DNA from: CAVTRI01 sp963737075
GTDB lineage: Bacteria; Actinomycetota; Acidimicrobiia; Acidimicrobiales; Palsa-688
Reading direction: 5' to 3'
Assembly (NCBI GenBank): GCA_963737075.1
Contig: CAVTRI010000002.1
Span: 744,001 to 808,000 of the forward strand
DNA: 64,000 nucleotides
A program made the translations under genes and the position numbers. How positions within the stretch are numbered: the first letter of the stretch is position 1; every line of letters starts with the position of its first letter. Positions 7,458 through 19,356 of this stretch are shown here, piece after piece. Under the pieces are notes generated by a model. That model worked only from the letters and a program-made list of their open reading frames with translations, ran no database searches and was not told the origin of the DNA.

Positions 7458-8210
7458 TCAGCTCCGCCGGCCGCCGCCGTAGGCGGAACCAAGAATGCGC
7501 AGCATGCTGATGTACACCAGCACCAGGGCGGTCATGATCGCAAACGCGGCCGCCCACTCTGCCTCAGCGGAGAACCCGGCCGCTTCGGCCCGCATCATGA
7601 ACTCGAAGTCGGCGAACAGGTTGAGGACCGCCACCCCCATGGCGAAGAGTCCGAATACCAGCCCCGCCGTCCCGAAGCTGTTGACTCCCGGCAGGGATAG
7701 GCCGATGAGGGACAACACCCCGATAGCGAGGATGCCCAGCGCCCCCATGAACGCCAGGCTCAGCATCCGGGGCGTCACCCGTACCAAACCGGTGCGGTAG
7801 AGGACGAGGGCGCCGACGAAGACCGCAGCGGTGAACACGATGGCGAGCGGCACGATGCCGTGCCCGAAGCTGGCGTACGCCGCGGAGACCGAGCCGAGGG
7901 CCACGCCCTGGAGCACCGAGTAGACCGGAGCCAGCACCCGCGCCCAGTGCATCCGGAACCAGCTGACCAGCACGACGCCGAACGCCAGCACCATGCAGGC
8001 GAACGCCACGCCCGACGGCACCACCGCGTAGCCGACCGCCGCCGAGACGACCGCGACGATGCACAGCGCGATCAGCTTGTCGAACGCCCGACTGGCGCTG
8101 AACGTCCGTGCCGGCTGGTAATAACCGGGCGGCGCGTAGCCGGGGGACCCCGCCGGCTGGCGGTACTCGGTCCCGATACGCTGGAACGCGGAACGGACGG
8201 CGGTGTTCAT
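7458..8210 (-). CDS. Bax inhibitor-1/YccA family membrane protein
   Basis: 250 aa from ATG 8210. An N-terminal 35-residue cytoplasmic part rich in Gly, Pro and Tyr (GSPGYAPPGYYQPARTFSAS) precedes about seven hydrophobic segments. The family-type features are the FDKLIALCIV first helix, GVALGSVSAAYASFGHGIV, MLSLAFMGALGILAIGVLSLIG and the acidic helix NLFADFEFMMRAEAAG with EWAAAFAIMTALVLVYISMLRIL at the end, the LifeGuard/BI-1 fold. In bacteria these act as pH-sensitive cation/Ca2+ leak channels; role here unknown. The start overlaps the stop of the repeat-encoded small ORF by ATGA, placing it at the end of the heat-shock operon, convergent with the gene ending at 7433. Confidence 0.88.
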   Translation of the reverse strand: MNTAVRSAFQRIGTEYRQPAGSPGYAPPGYYQPARTFSASRAFDKLIALCIVAVVSAAVGYAVVPSGVAFACMVLAFGVVLVSWFRMHWARVLAPVYSVLQGVALGSVSAAYASFGHGIVPLAIVFTAAVFVGALVLYRTGLVRVTPRMLSLAFMGALGILAIGVLSLIGLSLPGVNSFGTAGLVFGLFAMGVAVLNLFADFEFMMRAEAAGFSAEAEWAAAFAIMTALVLVYISMLRILGSAYGGGRRS

Positions 8211-8433
8211 GGCGTGATTCTGCCCGATGCCCTGGGGATACCAGGCATCGGGCCCGCTGAGAATCGGATAAGCCCCACCGGCCAATGGCCGGCCTTTCCC
8301 ATGGGCGCCTGCGTCACCGCAGACTGCGCAGGTTGATCCGGCGTCACCGCAGACTGCGCAGGTTGATCCGGCGTCACCGCAGGCTGCGCAGGTTGATCCT
8401 GCGTCACCGCAGGCTGCGCAGGTTGATGCTGCG

Positions 8434-8437
<4 letters not shown>
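8207..8437 (-). CDS. Small ORF with decapeptide repeats, coupled between clpB and the BI-1 gene
   Basis: 76 codons. The GTG at 8437 overlaps the clpB stop (GTGA) and the TGA at 8207 overlaps the BI-1 ATG (ATGA). The N-terminal part is four copies of a ten-residue unit, VT(Q/P)(D/H)QPAQ(P/S)A, followed by a non-repetitive tail (VTQAPMGKAGHWPVGLIRF). The product resembles no family I recognise. Because both ends overlap by 4 nt and the repeat period is 30 bp, ribosomes could pass through the whole insertion and keep BI-1 coupled to clpB. Whether the peptide itself has a role is unknown. Confidence 0.45.

Positions 8438-8443
<6 letters not shown>
8311..8443 (-). repeat. 30-bp tandem repeat, four full copies plus a partial one
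   Basis: Units start at 8311, 8341, 8371, 8401 and (partial) 8431 with only a few substitutions. The unit contains GCGTCACCGCAG, so on the minus strand every unit contains CTGCGGTGACGC, including a GTGA. The last partial unit is the 3' end of clpB itself (codons for V-L-R-stop), so the array appears to have grown from the clpB stop codon. Too few, too short and spacerless for a CRISPR array. Confidence 0.95.
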
Positions 8444-10983
<2,540 letters not shown>

Positions 10984-11165
10984 CTAGGAGCGTGTCCTTC
11001 TGTTGAGGAAATCTAAGTGCAACATTGTCAACGTCGGGGTCAGGGTGGCCATTCCTTGGTTGCGCAAGATTGGAGGGACCCGCCCCGGTCTTGCGGAGGG
11101 CTCCCGCCGAGGGCTCTCCCCACAGCGAAAGGAGCCGCCCCGGACTTGCTCGGGTCCGGCCGGCC
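10984..11165 (-). other. hspR-clpB intergenic leader with a possible 22-codon ORF
   Basis: 182 bp between the hspR stop and clpB start. An ATG at 11052 with AAGGA just before it opens 22 codons (MATLTPTLTMLHLDFLNRRT..) ending in TAG directly abutting the clpB ATG. There is also a weak, imperfect HAIR-like sequence (GTTGAGG at 11002-11008, GTGCAAC at 11017-11023) and a GC-rich stretch with CGGACCCGAGCAAGTCCGG-type symmetry near 11140-11162. AGAAGGA about 12 nt before the ATG is the likely clpB ribosome-binding site. Coding status of the 22-codon ORF is doubtful. Confidence 0.3.
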
Positions 11166-11570
11166 CTACGACCGCGGCGCCCACCGCGCGGGTGACTGCT
11201 TGACCGGCACGAGGTCGCGCCGGTACTGGCGATGGGTGCGAGCGACGGCTTCGCGGGCCTCGGCCCGGGCCACCGCGAGCTCCTCCTCGAGCCGGGCGAC
11301 CTCCGCTTCGAGCTCCAGGACCCGCTTGACGCCCTCGAGGTTGAGCCCGGCGCTCGTCAGCTCCTGGATGCGGCGCAACTGGTCGATGTCCCGTTCGCTG
11401 TAGCGCCGGCTGCCTCCGACTGTGCGGGCGGGGTCGAGCAAACCCTTGCGCTCGTAGATGCGCAGGGTCTGCGGATGGACGCCGCCCAGCTCGGCGGCGA
11501 CAGAAATGACGTACACGGCCCGGGTCTCACGCCGGCCGGCGCGTATTTCACGATTCACGTCCGCCATCAC
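11166..11570 (-). CDS. hspR: HspR, MerR-family heat-shock repressor
   Basis: 134 aa. The N-terminal winged helix-turn-helix is clear: YVISVAAELGGVHPQTLRIYERKGLLDPARTVGGSRRYSERDID, the MerR/HspR recognition region, followed by a long charged coiled coil (ELEAEVARLEEELAVARAEAREAVA). In actinobacteria HspR binds HAIR palindromes with DnaK as co-repressor and autoregulates the dnaK operon. The GTG at 11570 overlaps the dnaJ stop by 4 nt; an ATG one codon later is an equally good start. Position fourth in dnaK-grpE-dnaJ-hspR is the classical actinobacterial order. Confidence 0.93.
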   Translation of the reverse strand: MMADVNREIRAGRRETRAVYVISVAAELGGVHPQTLRIYERKGLLDPARTVGGSRRYSERDIDQLRRIQELTSAGLNLEGVKRVLELEAEVARLEEELAVARAEAREAVARTHRQYRRDLVPVKQSPARWAPRS

Positions 11571-12718
11571 CGTCCCCCTCCGTCAGCGTGTGACCACAGC
11601 GCGACTTCGCGCAGGGCGTCGCCCTTCATCGAGTCGCCCAACGCTTCGACGGCCTGGCGGTCGGTGTCCGAGAGCTCGGTGGGCACGAAGACCTCCACCG
11701 TGACCAGCAGGTCGCCGAACCCCTTGTTGGCCGCTACGCCGCGGCCACGAACCCGAAGCGTCCGTCCCGAGCGCGACCCGGCGGGCACCTTGAGGGTGAC
11801 CGGGCGGTCGAGCGTCGGCACCGTGATCGTCGCCCCGAGGACGGCCTCCGGATACGTGATCGGCACCGTGAGCGTCAGGTCCTTGCCCCGGCGCCCGAAC
11901 AGCGAATGGGCGCCGACGTGCACGACCACGTACAGGTCGCCGGCCGCGCCGCCGAAGCGACCGGCCCCGCCGCGCCCCTTGACCCGGATGCGCTGGCCGT
12001 CCTCCACCCCGGCCGGGATACGCACCTTGACCTGGCGCGGCTTGTGCTCCACACCAGTGCCGAGGCAGTGGAGGCAAGGATGCTCGACCCGGAAGCCGGT
12101 GCCGCCGCAGGTGGCGCACGGGGTGCTGAACGAGAACAACCCCTGGTTGTCGTTGATCACGCCCCTCCCGTTGCAGACCGGGCACACCACCGGAGCCGTC
12201 CCCGGCTCGGCGCCGGTGCCGCCGCACACCGAGCAGGGCACGTCGGAGGTGACGTTGACCGTCGTGGTCACGCCGTGCGCGGCGTCCATGAACGACAGGT
12301 GCAATCCGGCTTCGAGGTCCTCACCTCGCTGGGGCGCGTTCGTTGTCGTGCGGCCGCGCCCGCCGCGGGTGCCCCGCCCGAAGATGTTGCCCAGGAGGTC
12401 TCCCAGGTCGTCGACCCGGAACCCGCCGGTGGTCGCGCCGGGGTTACCCGCGCCGCCGAAACCGGCGCCCGCGAACGGGTTGGCGGCCGGGCCGAGCCGG
12501 CGGATCTCGTCGTACTCCTTGCGCTTTTCGGCGTCACCGAGGACGTCGTAGGCGGCGGAGATCTCCTTGAAGCGGTCCTCCGAGCCGGGATGCGCGTCCG
12601 GGTGGTATTGCTTGGCGAGCTTCCGGTACGCCTTGCCTATCTCTTTGTCCGTGGCGGTGCTTTGCACCCCCAGGACCTTGTAGTAGTCCTTCTCGAACCA
12701 CTCACGCTGGGGGGCCAC
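11567..12718 (-). CDS. dnaJ: Co-chaperone DnaJ
   Basis: 383 aa type I Hsp40. J-domain at residues 8-75 with the HPD motif in YHPDAHPG; Gly/Phe-rich linker (NPFAGAGFGGAGN) up to about 110; four zinc-binding repeats CSVCGGTG, CPVCNGRG, CATCGGTG and CLHCLGTG; then the two beta-barrel substrate domains. It stimulates DnaK ATPase and delivers substrates. The GTG start lies 6 nt after the grpE stop, and its own stop overlaps hspR, so the four genes form one tightly packed operon. The N-terminal EWFEKDYYKVLGV is typical of the actinobacterial DnaJ1 type. Confidence 0.96.
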   Translation of the reverse strand: MAPQREWFEKDYYKVLGVQSTATDKEIGKAYRKLAKQYHPDAHPGSEDRFKEISAAYDVLGDAEKRKEYDEIRRLGPAANPFAGAGFGGAGNPGATTGGFRVDDLGDLLGNIFGRGTRGGRGRTTTNAPQRGEDLEAGLHLSFMDAAHGVTTTVNVTSDVPCSVCGGTGAEPGTAPVVCPVCNGRGVINDNQGLFSFSTPCATCGGTGFRVEHPCLHCLGTGVEHKPRQVKVRIPAGVEDGQRIRVKGRGGAGRFGGAAGDLYVVVHVGAHSLFGRRGKDLTLTVPITYPEAVLGATITVPTLDRPVTLKVPAGSRSGRTLRVRGRGVAANKGFGDLLVTVEVFVPTELSDTDRQAVEALGDSMKGDALREVALWSHADGGGR

Positions 12719-12724
12719 TGGCGA

Positions 12725-13314
12725 TCACCCCCGAACGGTGACCATGGCGGGTCGCAAGACCCGGCCTTTCCAGCGGAACCCGGCGCGCAGCACTTCGGCC
12801 ACCGACTGAGCTCCGTCTCCGGGCTCGTGGGCGACCGCCTCGTGCAGGTTGGGATCGAACGGTTGTCCGGCGGGGTCGATGCGCTCCAATCCCTCCCGCT
12901 GGAGGGTGTCGTTGAGCGCCGCCCACACCTGTTTGACCTCCTCGCCGCCACCGTGGGCGAGCGCCAGGTCGGCCGTGTCGAGGACCGGCAGCAGGGCCGT
13001 CACCAGCGCCTCGGTGGCGCGCTCGGACAGCTCGGACTGCTGCCGGGCCACCCGCTTCCTGTAGTTCTCGAAGTCCGCCTGCAGCCGTCGGATGGCGTCG
13101 ATGTACTCGTCTCGCTCCGCGGCGACCCGCCCGAGCTCGTCGAGCTCGGGCTCTTCCGGAACGACGGAGGGTTCCGACGCCTCAGGCGCCGGCGCCGCCC
13201 CCTCGAGGGATGGTCCACCGGGCAGGGCCGCCTCAGGGGCGGGGCCGGACGTCACCCCGTCGCCCGAAGGCGGCGGGGTGCCCTCCTCATCGAGAGGAGC
13301 CGAGCCGAAATCAG

Positions 13315-13318
<4 letters not shown>
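12725..13318 (-). CDS. grpE: Nucleotide exchange factor GrpE
   Basis: 197 aa. The first 60 residues are acidic, Pro/Gly-rich and disordered, then a long dimerisation helix (AAERDEYIDAIRRLQADFENYRKRVARQQSE), and the C-terminal beta domain with PFDPNLHEAV and VLRAGFRWKGRVLRPAMVTV, all standard GrpE features. It releases ADP from DnaK. The GTG start overlaps the dnaK stop by 4 nt. Confidence 0.95.
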
Positions 13319-15177
<1,859 letters not shown>

Positions 15178-15213
15178 GGGTGGTGCCTCCTTATAGATCT
15201 GGATTTGGAAGTC

Positions 15214-15245
15214 AGTATAGCAAAGTTGAGTGGATCATGCTCAAT
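15214..15245 (-). promoter_or_regulatory. dnaK promoter with HAIR (HspR operator)
   Basis: On the plus strand GTTGAGT (15225-15231), a 7-nt spacer, and GCTCAAT (15239-15245) match the known HspR inverted repeat CTTGAGT-N7-ACTCAAG in all core TTGAG/CTCAA positions and in spacing. On the minus strand a TATACT -10 box lies at 15219-15214; a TTGAGC -35-like box within the palindrome is 19 nt upstream. The operator therefore covers the -35 region of the dnaK promoter. It lies between dnaK and the divergent gpmA. Confidence 0.85.
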
Positions 15246-15281
15246 AATCTTTCGGACCCGTCCGGACGCTACGATCGAGTA

Positions 15282-16028
15282 GTGGCCACGCTCGTCCTGC
15301 TCCGACATGGGCAGAGCCAGTGGAACCTCGAGAACCGCTTTACCGGCTGGTGGGACGTCGGGCTGTCTGAGCTGGGAGAAAAAGAGGCCCGGGACTCCGG
15401 CCGGCTCCTCGCCGAGGAAGGCGTCGCCGTGGATATCGCCCACACCTCAGTGCTCATTCGCGCCATCAACACCGCCAACCTGGCACTCGAGGAGCTCGGC
15501 CGACCCTGGGTGCCACTGGCGAAGCACTGGCGGCTAAACGAACGCCACTATGGCGACCTGACCGGGCTGGACAAGGCGGAGACCAAGGCCCGCTTCGGGG
15601 AGGAGCAGTTCATGGCCTGGCGGCGGAGCTACGCCGTGCCGCCCCCGCCGATGCCCGGCGGCCACCCCTTCGACGTGCGCGGCGACCCCCGCTATGCCGG
15701 CGTACCGGCCGATGTGGTGCCCGCCACCGAGTGCCTGGCGGACGTGGTGGTCCGGATGCTGCCGTACTGGTACGACGCCATCGCCGTGGACCTCCTCGCC
15801 GGGCGCACCGTGCTCGTCTCCGCGCACGGCAACAGCCTGCGGGCGCTGATCAAGCATCTGGAAGGGATTTCCGACGCTGACATTCCGGGCCTGGAGATCC
15901 CGACCGGGGTGCCGATCGTGTACACCCTCGATGCCTCCCTGGCTCCAATCGACAAGCGCGAGCTCGGCGACTCCGAAGCGATCGCCGCCGCCGCGGAGGC
16001 GGTTCGCCGCCAGGGCGACCGGACGTAA
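15282..16028 (+). CDS. gpmA: 2,3-bisphosphoglycerate-dependent phosphoglycerate mutase
   Basis: 248 aa. Interconverts 3- and 2-phosphoglycerate in glycolysis. The catalytic LVLLRHGQSQWNLENRFTGW motif is at the N-terminus, WRLNERHYGDLTGLDKAE follows, and the second catalytic His is in VSAHGNSLRALIKHLEGI. I chose the GTG at 15282 (VATLVLLRHG), since upstream codons lie in the dnaK promoter. The stop and the glnD start overlap (TAATG), giving an unusual gpmA-glnD pair. Confidence 0.95.
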   Translation: MATLVLLRHGQSQWNLENRFTGWWDVGLSELGEKEARDSGRLLAEEGVAVDIAHTSVLIRAINTANLALEELGRPWVPLAKHWRLNERHYGDLTGLDKAETKARFGEEQFMAWRRSYAVPPPPMPGGHPFDVRGDPRYAGVPADVVPATECLADVVVRMLPYWYDAIAVDLLAGRTVLVSAHGNSLRALIKHLEGISDADIPGLEIPTGVPIVYTLDASLAPIDKRELGDSEAIAAAAEAVRRQGDRT

Positions 16029-18367
16029 TGCCACTCACGTTGCGGGCGGCCCGCGACGCGCTGCTCGCCGATCGTTCGCTGACGGGCACAGCCTGGTGCG
16101 CCGCCTACGCCGCGGCCGCCGACGCCTGGCTGGCTGGCGTCTTCACGTCCGCCTGCGGGGGCGACACCAGCGGCTTGGCGCTCGTTGCCGTCGGCGGCTA
16201 CGGACGGGGGGAGCTGGCGCCCGGCAGTGACCTCGACCTGGTGCTGGTCCACGACCGCCGGCGGCCTCCCAAGCAGATCGCGGAGGCCATCTGGTACCCG
16301 ATCTGGGACGAGGGGGTGCACCTCGACCACTCCGTGCGGACCGTGAAGGAGATCCGCCAGGCGGCCGACTCCGACCTCAAAGTGGCGCTCGGGTTGGTCG
16401 ACGCCCGTCTGATCGCCGGGGACACGGCGCTCGGCGAGGCCGTGCGGCGCCGCGTGATGGACCTCTGGGAGACGCGGGCCTCCCGGTGGCTGCCAGAGGT
16501 CGATGCCGCGGTGCGAGCCCGTCACCGGACGCACGGCGACGCCGCGTTCCTGCTCGAGCCGGAGCTGAAGGAGAGCCGGGGCGGCCTGCGCGACCTCACG
16601 GCCCTCGGGGTGGCGGCCAGGGTGAGTCCCGTCCTGAACGACCTGTTGGCCCATCCCGGTCTGGAGGCCGCCGCCGCGGTGCTGGCCGCTGTCAGGGTGG
16701 AGCTCCAGCGCTCGACGGGCAAGCCGACGAGCCGGCTGCTCCTGCAGGAACAGGACGTGGTCGCCGCCGCCCTGGGTCTGAGTGATGCCGACGTGCTGAT
16801 GGCCCGGGTTAGCGAAGCGGCCCGGGTGGTGGCGTGGTCGAGCGACGACGGGTGGCGCCGGGTGCTGTCGTGGCTGGCCGGGCCCCGCGGCCGAAGCGGC
16901 AGCGCCGACCGGCCCATCGAGCCGGGGTTGGTCCTCCGCGACAACGAGGTTTCGCTCGCCACCGACGGCGATCCGGCCACCGACCCGTCGCTCGCGCTGC
17001 GGGCGGCGGCGACGTCAGCCGAGTTGGACCGTCCACTGGCCAGACCCACGCTCGAACGGCTACGCCGGGAGGCCGCCGCCCCCGCGTGGCCATGGGCCGA
17101 GCCGGTGCTGCGGGCGTGGTTGCGGTTGCTGGGGGCGGGGCCGGGCGCAGTGGCGGCGATCGAGACGCTCGACCAGATTGGCGTGTGGACCAGGCTGCTC
17201 CCCGAGTGGTGGGCGGTGCGCAACCGCCCCCAGCGCAACGCCTATCACCGCTTCACCGTGGACCGCCACCTCGTGGAGGCCGCCGTCGGAGCGGCCGAGC
17301 TGGCCCGGGGCGTCAGCCGGCCGGACCTGCTGCTGGCCGGCGCGCTGGTCCACGACATCGGCAAGGGACAGACGCTCGACCACACCCTTGTTGGCATCGA
17401 CGTCGTCCGTCAGTTGGCCCCAAACCTGGGGTTTTCGACCAGCGACTCGGAGACGCTGGTGGCGCTGGTCCGTCATCACTTGCTGTTGCCGGATGTCGCC
17501 ACCCGCCGGGATCTGGACGACCCGGCCACGATCTCGGCCGTGGCCGCCGCCGTCGGCGATCCCCTCACCCTCGAACTGCTGGCCGCGCTGACCGAGGCGG
17601 ACAGCCTGGCGACGGGGCCCAGCGCTTGGGGCCCGTGGAAGGCCGGACTCGTCGCCGAGCTCGTGCGCCGGGTGCGGGCGCTGCTGGCCGGCGAGGAGTC
17701 ACCGGCCGGGCCACCAGAGCTGACCGCCGCCCAAAGCGCCCTGTTGGCGGAGGCCGACCTGGCGGTCGCCGCCGAGGCGGATGGCACAGAGGCGGCGCGG
17801 GTGACGGTCGTGGCGCCCGACCGGCCAGGCCTGCTAGCCACCGTCACCGGCGTGCTGACACTCTCGGGCGCCCAGGTGCGGTCCGCGACGTCCCGGGCCG
17901 CCGGTCCCCGGGATTCCGCTCAGGGCGCCGGGCCCTTGGCCGTGCTGGCATTCGACGTGACGCCGGCGTTCGACCGGCTACCCGTGTGGGACCGTGTACG
18001 CGCCGACCTGGAAGCCGCGCTCGATGGGCGGCTGCGGGTGGCTGAGCGCCTGGTCGAGCACGAACGGCCCTACACCCGCCGCCGTCCCGCCGCGGCGTCG
18101 CCGCCGCAGGTCGTCGTCACGACGCACGACGACGCGTCCGCGGTGGCTACCGTCGTGGAAGTCCGCGCCCCGGACACCGTCGGGCTCCTCTACAAGATCG
18201 CCAGCACGCTGGCCGAGCTGGGGTTGTTCATCACGTGGGCGCAGGTGTCGACGCTCGGCGCCGAGGTGGTCGACGCCTTCTACGTTCGAAGTGTGGACGG
18301 CTCCAAGTTGACCAGCGACGCTCGCCACGAGGTCGAGACGACGCTGACCGCCGCGCTGCTCGCCTGA
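16028..18367 (+). CDS. glnD: PII nucleotidyltransferase / PII-removing enzyme GlnD
   Basis: 779 aa. Order: nucleotidyltransferase domain with GGYGRGELAPGSDLDLVLVHD (residues about 56-76), the GlnD linker, an HD hydrolase domain with LLAGALVHDIGKG and VRHHLLLPD, then two ACT domains (VTVVAPDRPGLLATVTGVL and VRAPDTVGLLYKIASTLAELGL) that sense glutamine. In actinobacteria GlnD is known to adenylylate rather than uridylylate PII at Tyr51. The two PII genes and amt lie convergent and next door, so enzyme and substrates are adjacent. Somewhat shorter than the 890-residue E. coli enzyme, as usual for actinobacteria. Confidence 0.94.
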   Translation: MPLTLRAARDALLADRSLTGTAWCAAYAAAADAWLAGVFTSACGGDTSGLALVAVGGYGRGELAPGSDLDLVLVHDRRRPPKQIAEAIWYPIWDEGVHLDHSVRTVKEIRQAADSDLKVALGLVDARLIAGDTALGEAVRRRVMDLWETRASRWLPEVDAAVRARHRTHGDAAFLLEPELKESRGGLRDLTALGVAARVSPVLNDLLAHPGLEAAAAVLAAVRVELQRSTGKPTSRLLLQEQDVVAAALGLSDADVLMARVSEAARVVAWSSDDGWRRVLSWLAGPRGRSGSADRPIEPGLVLRDNEVSLATDGDPATDPSLALRAAATSAELDRPLARPTLERLRREAAAPAWPWAEPVLRAWLRLLGAGPGAVAAIETLDQIGVWTRLLPEWWAVRNRPQRNAYHRFTVDRHLVEAAVGAAELARGVSRPDLLLAGALVHDIGKGQTLDHTLVGIDVVRQLAPNLGFSTSDSETLVALVRHHLLLPDVATRRDLDDPATISAVAAAVGDPLTLELLAALTEADSLATGPSAWGPWKAGLVAELVRRVRALLAGEESPAGPPELTAAQSALLAEADLAVAAEADGTEAARVTVVAPDRPGLLATVTGVLTLSGAQVRSATSRAAGPRDSAQGAGPLAVLAFDVTPAFDRLPVWDRVRADLEAALDGRLRVAERLVEHERPYTRRRPAAASPPQVVVTTHDDASAVATVVEVRAPDTVGLLYKIASTLAELGLFITWAQVSTLGAEVVDAFYVRSVDGSKLTSDARHEVETTLTAALLA

Positions 18368-18375
18368 AGCGCGGG

Positions 18376-18714
18376 CTACAAGGCGGCGGGCCCCCGCTCG
18401 CCGGTGCGGATCCGAACCAGCTCGTCGACCGGCACCGACCACACCTTGCCATCGCCGATCTTGCCCGTCGCCGCCACCTTCACGATGATGTCGACCACCT
18501 TGGCCGCTTCGTCGTCGTCAACCACGATGTCGAGGCGCAACTTGGGGACGAGGTCGACCCGGTACTCGGCGCCGCGGTACACCTCGGTGTGTCCACGCTG
18601 ACGACCGAATCCTCTCACCTCGCTGATCGTCATCCCGGACACGTCGAGATCCTGCAAAGCCACCTTGACGTCGTCGAGCTTGAACGGCTTGATGATCGCG
18701 GTGACGAGCCTCAC
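18376..18714 (-). CDS. glnK: PII nitrogen-regulatory protein (first paralogue)
   Basis: 112 aa, the canonical PII length. T-loop GFGRQRGHTEVYRGAEYRVD has the modifiable Tyr51; the B-loop TGKIGDGKVWSVPVDELVRIRTGE contains the ATP-binding signature. It binds ATP, ADP and 2-oxoglutarate and docks on Amt or other targets. Start is GTG at 18714 (VRLVTAIIKPFKLDDVK), which overlaps by 4 nt the stop of the small membrane protein upstream. It differs from the second PII at many positions (LDIVVDDDEAAKVV versus VEVVVADEDAPEVV), so the two are not a recent duplication. Confidence 0.94.
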   Translation of the reverse strand: MRLVTAIIKPFKLDDVKVALQDLDVSGMTISEVRGFGRQRGHTEVYRGAEYRVDLVPKLRLDIVVDDDEAAKVVDIIVKVAATGKIGDGKVWSVPVDELVRIRTGERGPAAL

Positions 18715-18995
18715 GTCGCGTCGCCCTTCAGGTGCTGGCGCCACAACCACATGGAGACGGACAACCAGCCGGCGGTGATCACCGCCCACGCGGCGGCGTA
18801 GCCCGTGCGGCCGGCGGTAGCCAACCCGATGCATACGCCCAGGGCCACCAACGACATCAAGAGGAACCCCCGCCACACCCACGGTGAGCGGACCGACCTG
18901 GTGCCATCGGGGAGGCGCAGGCGCGCAGCGTCTGGGGCAGGCGGCGGCGAAGCGGTCCGGGGCGGAGTGACGCGACCCCGCTTGGTCTTGCCCAT
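18711..18995 (-). CDS. Small two-helix membrane protein between two PII genes
   Basis: 94 aa from ATG 18995 (MGKTKRGRVTPPRTAS). A basic, Pro-rich cytoplasmic tail of about 45 residues is followed by two hydrophobic segments, GFLLMSLVALGVCIGLATAG and AAAWAVITAGWLSVSMWLW, with a short loop, then a basic end. It overlaps the following PII gene by GTGA and lies only 22 nt after the other PII stop, so it is part of the amt operon. I do not recognise the family. A role at the membrane with PII or Amt is only suggested by position. Confidence 0.6.
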   Translation of the reverse strand: MGKTKRGRVTPPRTASPPPAPDAARLRLPDGTRSVRSPWVWRGFLLMSLVALGVCIGLATAGRTGYAAAWAVITAGWLSVSMWLWRQHLKGDAT

Positions 18996-19017
18996 GGGCC
19001 GCGAGTGTACGGTCGCG

Positions 19018-19356
19018 TTAGAGGGCATCGACGCCGACCTGCCCCGTGCGGATGCGGACGACGGTGTCAACGGGCACGACCCATACCTTCCCGTCGCCGA
19101 TTTTCTCCGTTTCCGCGGCAGAGACGATCGTGTCGACGACTTCGGGGGCGTCCTCGTCGGCGACGACCACCTCCACCTTGACCTTGGGGATGAAGGAGAC
19201 CTTGTATTCGGCTCCCCGGTACACCTCGGTGTGCCCTCGCTGGCGGCCGAACCCCTGAACCTGCGAGACGGTCAGGCCGCTGACCCCGACCTGTTGCAAG
19301 GCGTCTTTTACGGCATCCAGCTTGAAGGGCTTGATCACCGCGGTGACGAGCATCAT
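19018..19356 (-). CDS. glnB: PII nitrogen-regulatory protein (second paralogue, next to amt)
   Basis: 112 aa. Same T-loop (GFGRQRGHTEVYRGAEYKVS) with Tyr at the modification position and B-loop TEKIGDGKVWVVPVDTVVRIRTGQ. The ATG at 19356 overlaps the amt stop by ATGA. Directly following amt, this is the copy most likely to act as the GlnK-type plug of the ammonium channel; the naming of the two paralogues as glnB or glnK cannot be settled from sequence alone. Confidence 0.93.
   Translation of the reverse strand: MMLVTAVIKPFKLDAVKDALQQVGVSGLTVSQVQGFGRQRGHTEVYRGAEYKVSFIPKVKVEVVVADEDAPEVVDTIVSAAETEKIGDGKVWVVPVDTVVRIRTGQVGVDAL

Noticed and set aside
11002..11023. HAIR operator upstream of clpB
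   Set aside because: Half-sites GTTGAGG and GTGCAAC match the consensus only partly and the spacing is off by one; clpB may be read from the dnaK promoter.
10984..11052. 22-codon ORF before clpB as another copy of the intercistronic module
   Set aside because: Same length by chance but no VS(E/D)LGSEP or CTTGGGAGCGAACC sequence; it abuts rather than overlaps the clpB start.
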